From positions 1 through 26,472 of the forward strand of contig NZ_JBQCEE010000261.1 of the NCBI RefSeq assembly GCF_051960575.1: a stretch of 26,472 nt of DNA, given 5' to 3'. The notes beneath the pieces are model-generated. The model had not been told where the DNA came from. It worked only from the letters and a program-made list of their open reading frames with translations, and made no database searches. A program made the translations under genes and the position numbers. Origin of the DNA: JBQCEE01 sp051960575 (GTDB lineage Bacteria; Actinomycetota; Actinomycetes; Mycobacteriales; Jatrophihabitantaceae). Below are positions 6,379 to 12,612 of the stretch, one piece after another. The stretch's first letter is position 1; each line of letters starts with the position of its first letter.

Positions 6379-7497
6379 ATGACCGACGGCAACCAGCCCT
6401 GGCACGACTGGAACGACCCGACGGGTGCCGGCCCCTCCCAGCCGCAGGACGGGCAACCGCAGTACGGCCAGCCCGACCCGGGCTACGGCCAACCCCAGTA
6501 CGGGCAACCGCAGTACGGGCAACCACAGTACGGGCAACCACAGTACGGCCAGCCGCAGTACGGCCAGCCCGACCCGGGGTACGGCCAGTACGGCCAGCCC
6601 CAGATCGGGCAGCCGGGATACGGCACGCCGCCGGGGTTCCCGCCGCCCGGCGGCACCGGCGCGGGCACCGGCGGACGGGGCAACCGGGGGCTGCTGCTCG
6701 GCATCGTCGCCCTCGTCGTCGTCGCTGCGCTCGGCATCGGCGCCTACGTCGTGTTCAGCGGCAGCGACTCGAGCGGCACCAGCGCGAAGCAGGCGGCGGC
6801 CGCGTTCGTCACCGGCCTCAACAAGGGCGACCTCGGCCAGGTGAAGGCCAATCTCTGCAAGCAGGACCTCGCCGACAGCGGCCTCGACGCCAAGATCAGC
6901 GGCGCCCAGGCGGCGGCGAAGAACTTCAGCGTCACGTCCGTGACCACCTCCGGTTCGACGGGCACCGCGCGCATCTCGCTCACCGCCGCCGGGCAGAGCG
7001 TCACCTTCCCGTTCGTGCTCACCAAGGAGGGCTCGGACTGGAAGGTCTGCGTCAGCCGCAGCAACGCGTTCACCGACCAGAGCGGCTCGGGCGGCGGCAG
7101 CGTGTCCAGCGCACCGTCGCTGCCGAGTTCGGCGCCGAGCCTGCCGTCGAACATCCCCGGCGTGCCGAGCAGCATCCCGGCCCTGCCGACCGGCGTGCCG
7201 TCGATCCCGTCGTTCGGCAACGCGTGCGCGTCGGTCAGCTCGCAGCCGGTCGCTGCCGCCGCGTTCTACGTCGAGGCCGCGAGCATCGGCCAGGCCCAAC
7301 TGGCGCAGACCTGCGTCTACCACGACGCCGTGCCCGCGTCGGTCGCGCAGTCGCTCGACGGCGGTCAATACGAGCCGGACGCGAGCACGATCGCCGGCAC
7401 CGGCCCGTACCTGTTCACCGGGACGAAGCGGGTGACCGTCACGGTGAGCAAGGAGCCGGACGGCCACTACTACGTCACCAAGGTCGAGGTCGGTTGA
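6379..7497 (+). CDS. Membrane protein with Tyr-Gly-Gln-Pro repeat tail and two exported domains
   Basis: A 372-residue protein I cannot name. Residues 1-103 are a cytoplasmic low-complexity tail with repeated PQYGQ units (23-82). One transmembrane helix follows (about 104-126). Residues 134-230 form an exported domain like the small DUF4878/NTF2-like type (KQAAAAFVTGLNKGDL and GSDWKVC), with Cys at 160 and 224. A Ser/Leu/Pro linker (240-280) leads to a second small domain (281-372) with Cys at 283 and 312. Each domain could hold one disulfide. The ending DGHYYVTKVEV resembles the end of the DUF4333 protein at 16332-17249. The ATG follows GAGGA at a normal distance. It is translationally coupled to the phosphodiesterase gene downstream. 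Function is unknown; a cell-envelope scaffold or sensor is a guess. Confidence 0.75.
   Translation: MTDGNQPWHDWNDPTGAGPSQPQDGQPQYGQPDPGYGQPQYGQPQYGQPQYGQPQYGQPQYGQPDPGYGQYGQPQIGQPGYGTPPGFPPPGGTGAGTGGRGNRGLLLGIVALVVVAALGIGAYVVFSGSDSSGTSAKQAAAAFVTGLNKGDLGQVKANLCKQDLADSGLDAKISGAQAAAKNFSVTSVTTSGSTGTARISLTAAGQSVTFPFVLTKEGSDWKVCVSRSNAFTDQSGSGGGSVSSAPSLPSSAPSLPSNIPGVPSSIPALPTGVPSIPSFGNACASVSSQPVAAAAFYVEAASIGQAQLAQTCVYHDAVPASVAQSLDGGQYEPDASTIAGTGPYLFTGTKRVTVTVSKEPDGHYYVTKVEVG
6445..6624 (+). repeat. In-frame 15-nt repeats encoding Pro-Gln-Tyr-Gly-Gln
   Basis: Tandem 15-nt units of the type CAGTACGGGCAACCG run through residues 23-82 of the protein above. They are interrupted by two copies of a DPGYGQ-encoding variant. 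Several neighbouring units are identical or differ by one base, so copy number probably varies by slippage. It is a coding repeat, not an array of spaced repeats. Confidence 0.8.
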
Positions 7498-8261
7498 TCG
7501 TCGCGACCGCACACCGCTTCCCGTTCCTGGACGCCCCGCGTCCGATCGCGTTCGCCCACCGCGGGTTCGCCCCCGACGGCGCCGAGAACTCGATGGCCGC
7601 CTTCGAGCGCGCCGTCGCCCTCGGCTACCGCTACCTCGAGACCGACGTGCGGGTGACCGCGGACGGCGTCGCGCTGGCCTTCCACGACGCGAGCCTCGAC
7701 CGGGTCACCGACCGGCGCGGACGCATCGACCGCCTGCCGTGGGCCGAGGTGCGGCGTGCCCGGATCGCCGGCCGCGAACCGATCCCCCGCCTCGACGACC
7801 TGCTCGCGGCGTGGCAGGACGTCCGCATCAACCTCGACCTCAAGGCGGCACACAGCATCGGCGCCACCCTCGACGTGCTGCGCGCGACGAGAGCGCTCGA
7901 CCGGGTCTGCGTCAACGCCTTCGCCGACCGGCGCATCGCCACCGCACGGGCGGCGTTCGGCCCGCGGCTCTGCACCGGTCTCGGCCCGCGCGAGGCGGTG
8001 CTCCTGCGCCGCGGTCACCCCGGCCCCTACGCGGGCCGGTGCGCCCAGCTGCCGGCCCGACTCGGCCGCCTCGCCGTCGTCGACGAGCGGCTGGTCGCCA
8101 CCGCCCACGCCGCCGGCCTCGACGTCCACGTCTGGACGGTGAACGACCGCGCCGAGATGCAACGGCTGCTCGACCTGGGTGTCGACGGCCTCATGACCGA
8201 TGCCGCCGACGTGCTGCGCGACGTGCTCGTCGAGCGGGGGCACTGGCCGGTGGGCGGCTGA
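7494..8261 (+). CDS. Glycerophosphodiester phosphodiesterase
   Basis: A 255-residue GDPD-family enzyme, hydrolysing glycerophosphodiesters to glycerol-3-phosphate and an alcohol. The family signature is clear: HRG with E31-N32 (22-34), E49-x-D51, and H64-D65 in AFHDASLDR. The general acid/base histidines and metal ligands are thus present. No signal peptide is seen, so it should act in the cytoplasm on imported or recycled headgroups. The only start codon before the essential HRG motif in this frame is TTG at 7494, which overlaps the stop of the preceding gene as TTGA. This implies translational coupling. AAGGTCGAGG just upstream may act as the ribosome site. Confidence 0.88.
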   Translation: MIVATAHRFPFLDAPRPIAFAHRGFAPDGAENSMAAFERAVALGYRYLETDVRVTADGVALAFHDASLDRVTDRRGRIDRLPWAEVRRARIAGREPIPRLDDLLAAWQDVRINLDLKAAHSIGATLDVLRATRALDRVCVNAFADRRIATARAAFGPRLCTGLGPREAVLLRRGHPGPYAGRCAQLPARLGRLAVVDERLVATAHAAGLDVHVWTVNDRAEMQRLLDLGVDGLMTDAADVLRDVLVERGHWPVGG

Positions 8262-8281
8262 GCCGCTCGCCGGCCGGCCAC

Positions 8282-8287
8282 TAGGGT
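8282..8287 (+). promoter_or_regulatory. -10 element for thymidine kinase
   Basis: TAGGGT lies 8 nt before the ATG at 8296, close to the spacing of leaderless actinobacterial promoters. No matching -35 box is evident. The same G-rich bases could instead act as a weak ribosome-binding site. Confidence 0.35.
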
Positions 8288-8295
8288 GGTCGCCG

Positions 8296-9003
8296 ATGGT
8301 CGAGGACGGAGCCGCCGGGGCGCTGGTCGCCGTGCCTGCCGCCGGCAACCGCCGCTCGGCGCCGATGGACGCCCGGCTGCTCTTCTTCCACGGCCCGATG
8401 GACTGCGGCAAGTCGACGCTCGCGTTGCAGGTCGACCACAACCAGGCGCGCCAGGGCCGCCGCGGGCTGCTGCTCACCCGCTACGACCGCTCGCAGAAGC
8501 CGATGATCACGACGCGGGTGGGGCTGAGCCGTCCGGCCATCGAGCTCGACGACGACACCGACGTGCGGCGGCTCGTCCGCGAGCACTGGGCGGCGGGTGA
8601 GGCGGTCGACTACCTGGTCGTCGACGAGGCGGGCTTCCTCACCACCGAGCACGTCGACCAGCTCGCCGAGCTCGTCGACGACGCGCACGTCGACGTCTTC
8701 TGCTTCGGCCTGGCCACCGACTTCCGCACCCTGCTGCTGCCGGGCGCGAAGCGCTTGTTCGAGCTCGCCGACGAGGTGCACGTGGTCCACGTCGAGGTGC
8801 TGTGCTGGTGCGGGCGTCCCGCGCGGCTCAACGCGCGTGTCGTCGACGGGCGGGTGGTGCGGCACGGCGAGACGGTCGTGGTCGCCGACACCGCGCCGGC
8901 GGACGAGTCGACGACGCACTACCAGGTGCTCTGCCGCCGGCACCACCGGGCAGGCGACCTCGGCCCCGCGCCGCTGCGCGGCCAGCTCGCGCTCGACGTC
9001 TGA
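8296..9003 (+). CDS. tdk: Thymidine kinase (type II)
   Basis: A 235-residue kinase that phosphorylates thymidine in the salvage pathway. It shows the P-loop GPMDCGKST (33-41), the Mg-binding DEAGF (110-114), GLATDFR (138-144), and zinc ligands CWCG (170-173) with CRRHH (213-217). In most family members the DEAGF motif reads DEAQF. The CWCG/CRRHH arrangement is usual in actinobacteria. I report ATG 8296 because a -10-like element stands just upstream. ATG 8365 would begin at MDARLLFF, where most homologues start, and is a real alternative giving 212 residues; the first 23 residues look unconserved. Mycobacteria lack this gene, so its presence helps exclude that group. Confidence 0.85.
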   Translation: MVEDGAAGALVAVPAAGNRRSAPMDARLLFFHGPMDCGKSTLALQVDHNQARQGRRGLLLTRYDRSQKPMITTRVGLSRPAIELDDDTDVRRLVREHWAAGEAVDYLVVDEAGFLTTEHVDQLAELVDDAHVDVFCFGLATDFRTLLLPGAKRLFELADEVHVVHVEVLCWCGRPARLNARVVDGRVVRHGETVVVADTAPADESTTHYQVLCRRHHRAGDLGPAPLRGQLALDV

Positions 9004-9009
9004 CGGTCC

Positions 9010-9027
9010 CCGCCGTCCGACCGGCGG
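9010..9027. terminator. Hairpin between convergent genes
   Basis: CCGCCG (9010-9015) pairs with CGGCGG (9022-9027) around a 6-nt loop. It sits exactly between the thymidine kinase stop codon and the stop codon of the leftward gene at 9028. It is short but well placed to serve both strands. Confidence 0.35.
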
Positions 9028-9462
9028 TCAGCGTGCGCGGGCCGCCGCCAGCACGCCCAGCAGCGCCGAGCCGGCGGCACCCACCGCCGTGCCGAGCGGC
9101 ACCGGCCCGCGGGCCTGCCGCTGCTGCAGCGCCATCGTCACGACGGTCGCGTCCGCGGCGTCGGCGAACGCGCCCGCGAGCAGCCACGGGGCCAGCGAGC
9201 CGCCGCGCAGCGCCGCCGCGAGGGTGCCGGCGCCGATCGCGACGTCGCGCGCGCCCGCCATGCGGGCGAGGATCGCCGCGCGGCGGGCCGTCGCCGTGTC
9301 GAGCCCGAGCAGCCGCGAGGCGGGCTCGGGCGCGGCGATGGCGACGGCACCGATGGCGACCCGTCCGGCACCGAAGCCGAACGCGGCCGGACGCGGGGCG
9401 CTGGCCCGGTCGAGCAGGGTGGCGACGAGGCGCAGGGGCAGCGGGACGGGGCTCAGCAGCAC
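9028..9462 (-). CDS. Small integral membrane protein, DUF4267-like
   Basis: A 144-residue protein with about four hydrophobic stretches, near 29-45, 69-85, 91-108 and 121-139. The middle reads ARMAGARDVAIGAGTLAAA followed by APWLLAGAFADAADA. An Arg-Asp pair leads a membrane helix, and a polar DAAD lies at the next one. This resembles the DUF4267 group of uncharacterised membrane proteins, but the match is from memory and tentative. GTG at 9462 is favoured by GAGGAG about 7 nt upstream. The gene is convergent with thymidine kinase and divergent from rbpA. No function can be given. Confidence 0.65.
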   Translation of the reverse strand: MLLSPVPLPLRLVATLLDRASAPRPAAFGFGAGRVAIGAVAIAAPEPASRLLGLDTATARRAAILARMAGARDVAIGAGTLAAALRGGSLAPWLLAGAFADAADATVVTMALQQRQARGPVPLGTAVGAAGSALLGVLAAARAR

Positions 9463-9602
9463 GGGGTCTCCTCGGGGGCGCCGGCCCGGGCGCCGACGGC
9501 CCGGTCCTTCGACGATAGGGGTCGCACTGGCACGGCCCTGAGGCGGACGGGCACCCAGGCCCCGGACGCGGCATCATGGCCGTTTCCGGCCGTTCCGGCC
9601 CG

Positions 9603-9628
9603 GGAATCATCACGACACGCCAGTCGTT
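9603..9628 (+). promoter_or_regulatory. SigR-type promoter of rbpA
   Basis: GGAAT (9603-9607) and GTT (9626-9628) are separated by exactly 18 nt, matching the Streptomyces SigR consensus GGAAT-N18/19-GTT. In S. coelicolor rbpA belongs to the SigR disulfide-stress regulon. Transcription would start near 9635, leaving a leader of about 120 nt before the rbpA ATG. A housekeeping promoter for basal expression is not obvious in the rest of the region. Confidence 0.7.
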
Positions 9629-9758
9629 GACGTGAACAGATCGTGAAGTCCGCAGCAGCTCGGCCGATGGAAGACCGACAGCCACTGTGGGCACGAATCC
9701 ACGAGCACACCCCGTCCGATCCCAGTGAGCCGGACGTTCGATCAGTCAGGAGGCCGCC

Positions 9759-10106
9759 ATGGCAGACCGAGTCCTTCGCGGTACGCGCCTGGGCGCCGTG
9801 AGCTACGAGACCGAGTACGGCACCGAGCCGGCGCCGCGCAACATCGCCGCGTACCGCTGCGCCCGCGGCCACGAGTTCCACGTGCCGTTCGCCGAGGAGG
9901 CGGAGATCCCGACCACGTGGGAGTGCCGGCTCGACGGCACCGCCGCGCTGCTCATCGACGGCCCCGAGCCGGAGCAGAAGAAGGTCAAGCCCGCCCGCAC
10001 CCACTGGGACATGCTGATGGAGCGGCGCACGATCGCCGACCTCGAGGAGGTCCTGGCCGAGCGCCTCGACGTCCTCCGCGCCCGGCGCGGCACCAAGTCC
10101 GCCTGA
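9759..10106 (+). CDS. rbpA: RNA polymerase-binding protein RbpA
   Basis: A 115-residue actinobacterial transcription factor that binds RNA polymerase with the principal sigma factor and stabilises the open complex. The flexible N-terminus ends in LGAVSYETEYGTEPAPR. The core domain (about 28-70) contains YRCARGHEF and IPTTWECRLDG. The C-terminal sigma-interacting helix includes THWDMLMERRTIADLEEVLAERL (81-103). Against the four S. coelicolor zinc ligands (C34, H38, C56, C59), this protein keeps C34, H38 and C56 but has Asp at 59. The ATG follows AGGAGG after 5 nt. A SigR-type promoter lies 131 nt upstream and a strong terminator lies 25 nt downstream, so it is probably transcribed alone. In M. 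tuberculosis rbpA (Rv2050) is likewise convergent with ppm1. Confidence 0.95.
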   Translation: MADRVLRGTRLGAVSYETEYGTEPAPRNIAAYRCARGHEFHVPFAEEAEIPTTWECRLDGTAALLIDGPEPEQKKVKPARTHWDMLMERRTIADLEEVLAERLDVLRARRGTKSA

Positions 10107-10130
10107 CGCGCAGCACCCGGCATCCGACAC

Positions 10131-10157
10131 GAGCCGCCCCTTCGGGGGCGGCTCCTT
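10131..10157 (+). terminator. Intrinsic terminator of rbpA
   Basis: A perfect 10-bp stem, GAGCCGCCCC (10131-10140) and GGGGCGGCTC (10145-10154), is closed by a TTCG tetraloop and followed by CTT. It starts 25 nt after the rbpA stop codon. This is the clearest classical terminator stem in the window. Confidence 0.8.
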
Positions 10158-10181
10158 CGTCGTTCCGGCGGAGTCACCGCC

Positions 10182-10199
10182 CCGCGGGCCGGCCCGCGG
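10182..10199 (-). terminator. Perfect GC palindrome after ppm
   Basis: CCGCGGGCC joined directly to its complement GGCCCGCGG makes an 18-bp perfect palindrome ending 5 nt beyond the ppm stop codon. It likely stops leftward transcription from lnt-ppm. With no loop, the central bases would open in the RNA. Confidence 0.5.
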
Positions 10200-10203
10200 T
10201 CGG

Positions 10204-10974
10204 TCAGCCCGCGCGACGCGCGCGGCGACGGTCGACCGCGGCCCGCAGCTGCTCGCGACGGTGCGCGACACCCCACTCGGTGACCCGCAGCAGGGCCTCG
10301 CGGACGATGTCCTGGCTCATCTTCGACTCGCCGCGCTCGCGCTCGACGAAGGTGATCGGCACCTCGACGACGCGGTAGCCACCCCGCACCGCCCGCCACG
10401 CCAGGTCGACCTGGAAGCAGTACCCCTGCGAGGCGACGTGGGCGTAGTCGATGCCCTCCAACACTTCGCGGCGGTAGGCGCGGAAACCGCCGGTGATGTC
10501 CTTGACGCCGGCGCCGAGCAGGGCGCGGGTGTAGAGGTTCCCGGCCCGCGAGATCACGTGCCGGGACACCGGCCAGTTCTCGACCCGGCCGCCGGGCACC
10601 CAGCGCGAGCCGAGGACGACGTCGGCGTGGCCGAGCGCGTGCAGCAGACGCGGCAGCTGCTCCGGCGGGTGCGAGCCATCTGCGTCCATCTCGACCATGA
10701 CGTCGTAGCCCTCGTCGATGCCCCAGTCGAAGGCCGCGATGTAGGCCGCGCCCAGGCCGTTCTTCTCGGTGCGGTGCAGCACGTGCACCCGCGGGTCGTC
10801 GTCGGCGAGGGCGTCGGCGATCTTGCCCGTGCCGTCGGGGCTGCCGTCGTCGATCACCAGCACGTCGGCGTCCGGGACCGCTGCCCGCAGTCGACCGACG
10901 AGGATCTCGAGGTTGTCGCGCTCGTTGTAGGTGGGCACGCAGACCAGCACGCGCCCGAGCTCACCGGCCGTCAT
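10204..10974 (-). CDS. ppm: Polyprenol-phosphate mannosyltransferase (Ppm/Dpm1-like)
   Basis: A 256-residue family 2 glycosyltransferase that moves mannose from GDP-mannose to polyprenyl phosphate. The product is the donor for lipoglycan synthesis and protein O-mannosylation outside the membrane. PTYNERDN (14-21), DDGSPDGT (42-49) and DADGSH (97-102, metal and nucleotide binding) are all present, with the usual GFRAYRREVL and the VPITFVERERGESKM region near the end. No membrane helices follow, so it is the catalytic domain alone. The ATG at 10974 overlaps the lnt stop codon as ATGA, so the two are translationally coupled. A GTG at 10986 is possible but would overlap the ribosome site. In M. 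tuberculosis the same two activities are fused in Ppm1 (Rv2051c). Confidence 0.93.
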   Translation of the reverse strand: MTAGELGRVLVCVPTYNERDNLEILVGRLRAAVPDADVLVIDDGSPDGTGKIADALADDDPRVHVLHRTEKNGLGAAYIAAFDWGIDEGYDVMVEMDADGSHPPEQLPRLLHALGHADVVLGSRWVPGGRVENWPVSRHVISRAGNLYTRALLGAGVKDITGGFRAYRREVLEGIDYAHVASQGYCFQVDLAWRAVRGGYRVVEVPITFVERERGESKMSQDIVREALLRVTEWGVAHRREQLRAAVDRRRARRAG

Positions 10975-12557
10975 GTCTGGGCCCACTCCTTCTCGACTCC
11001 TGGTCGTCGCTCAGCAACGTACCCGTCACGCCGCCGTCGTCCCGCGACGATCGCCCACGCGACGCCGGCCGCCGCGATCGTCCCCAGGACCCACTCAGGC
11101 GCCGCCCCGACGCGCACCGCGAGGGTGAGGTCGGTACGCGACGCGATCGCCGCCGAGAGCACGTCGACCGAGAACAGCGGCCCGGACTCCTGCGCGACGG
11201 TGCCGTCGGGGTCGATGACCGCCGACTTGCCCGTGGTCGCCACCTGCAGCACGGTGCGGTCGGTCTCGACCGCGCGCAGCCGGGCCATCGCGAGCTGCTG
11301 GTAGGTCTCGGCGGTGTGCCCGAAGGTCGCGTTGTTGGTCTGCACGACGAGCACCTGCGCCCCCGCGGCGACCGAGCTCTGCACGAGCGAGTCGTAGGCG
11401 ACCTCGAAGCAGATGACGTCACCGAGCGGCACCGGGCCGCCGCGCAGCAGGCCGTCGCCGCGGCCGGACACCATGTCGTTGGCCACCAGCTTCGCGTCCG
11501 GACTGATCCGCTCGGCGATCGACCGCAGCGGGATGTACTCGCCGAACGGCACCGGGTGCCGCTTGACGTAGGTGGCGCCCGGGCCGGTGGACGGCGACCA
11601 CAGGATGCCCTCGTTGAGCCGGTACTTCTCGTCGCCCGTCGACCGGATCGCGCCGACCAGGATCGGGACGTGCACGGCCTGCACCGCCCGCTCGACCTCG
11701 GCCCGGGCGAGCGGGTCGCTGATCGGGTCGACGTCCGAGGCGTTCTCGGGCCACAGCACGAGGTCGGGTTGCGGGCGGCGGCCGGCGGCGACGTCCGCCG
11801 CCAGCGCCAGGGTGCCCTGGACGTGGTTGTCGAGCACCTGCCGGGCGCGGTCCTCGAAGGCGAGGCCCTTGTTCGGCAGGCCGCCCTGGACGAGCGCCAC
11901 CTGCAGCGTCGCCGGGCGGGCGTCGGGTGCGAGCACGGCACCGAGCAGCAGCCCGAGGAGCGGCCCGGCGACGACGGCCCCCGCGCCGAGCGCGACGGCG
12001 CGGCGCCGGGCCGGCGCCGAGGTCAGCCGCAGGACGGCCGCAGCGAGCAGGCCGCCGACGACCGCCACGGCGAAGGTCACCAGCGGGGCGCCACCGAGGG
12101 CGGCGAACCAGCGCAGCGGCGACGCCGCCTGGCTGAACGCGAGCCGCCCCCAGGGGAAGCCGCCGAACGGCAGCCGGTCGCGCAGCAGTTCCTGCAGCAC
12201 CCAGGCGGTGCCGACCCAGAGCGGGGCGCCGGGCAGCCGCTGCAGCACCGCCAGCACCGCGCCGAGCAGGGCGAAGAAGCCGGCCAGCGCCACGCAGAGG
12301 ATCAGCCATGGCACCGGACCGACGTAGATGCCGGTCCAGTGCAGCAGCGGCAGCAGGAAGGCCAGGCCGTGCAGGTACCCGAGCCACGCTGCCGTGCGGG
12401 CGGTGCGGCCCTCGACGGCCACCGAGAGCGCGGCCACGCCGATGAAGGCCAGGGGCCACACGTCGAACCGCGGGAAGGCCAGCACCGCCAGCAGACCGCC
12501 CGCGACCGCGACCAGGACGGCCCAGCGCCGGTCGAACGGGGCGGTCACGGCGCGCAT
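10971..12557 (-). CDS. lnt: Apolipoprotein N-acyltransferase
   Basis: A 528-residue membrane enzyme that adds the third acyl chain to the N-terminal Cys of lipoproteins. The first 210 residues contain several membrane helices, including the conserved RLPFGGFPWGRLAFSQ segment. A nitrilase-fold domain (about 215-460) carries the triad: Glu in WPENASD (about 270), Lys in YVKRHPVPFGEY (about 329) and Cys in VICFEVAYD (about 382). A last hydrophobic helix and a basic tail close the protein. The start at ATG 12557 is supported by a -10 box 6 nt upstream and by the first membrane helix beginning right after. It overlaps ppm downstream by 4 nt. The pairing suggests that the mannosyltransferase is held at the membrane by Lnt, as shown for mycobacterial homologues. 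Confidence 0.93.
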   Translation of the reverse strand: MRAVTAPFDRRWAVLVAVAGGLLAVLAFPRFDVWPLAFIGVAALSVAVEGRTARTAAWLGYLHGLAFLLPLLHWTGIYVGPVPWLILCVALAGFFALLGAVLAVLQRLPGAPLWVGTAWVLQELLRDRLPFGGFPWGRLAFSQAASPLRWFAALGGAPLVTFAVAVVGGLLAAAVLRLTSAPARRRAVALGAGAVVAGPLLGLLLGAVLAPDARPATLQVALVQGGLPNKGLAFEDRARQVLDNHVQGTLALAADVAAGRRPQPDLVLWPENASDVDPISDPLARAEVERAVQAVHVPILVGAIRSTGDEKYRLNEGILWSPSTGPGATYVKRHPVPFGEYIPLRSIAERISPDAKLVANDMVSGRGDGLLRGGPVPLGDVICFEVAYDSLVQSSVAAGAQVLVVQTNNATFGHTAETYQQLAMARLRAVETDRTVLQVATTGKSAVIDPDGTVAQESGPLFSVDVLSAAIASRTDLTLAVRVGAAPEWVLGTIAAAGVAWAIVAGRRRRDGYVAERRPGVEKEWAQT

Positions 12558-12563
12558 CGCACC

Positions 12564-12569
12564 AGTATC
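12564..12569 (-). promoter_or_regulatory. -10 element for leaderless lnt
   Basis: On the minus strand GATACT lies 6 nt before the lnt ATG, the standard spacing for a transcript beginning at the start codon. No ribosome-binding site is seen. The amidohydrolase upstream ends 43 nt before this element, so lnt may also receive read-through. Confidence 0.45.
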
Positions 12570-12612
12570 CGTGCAGGGACCCGCCGGACGCCGCCTGCGG
12601 GCACGCCGCGGC

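Noticed and set aside
6445..6624. Regular short repeats that might look like a CRISPR array
   Set aside because: The 15-nt units are contiguous, in frame, without spacers, and encode Pro-Gln-Tyr-Gly-Gln repeats of one protein.
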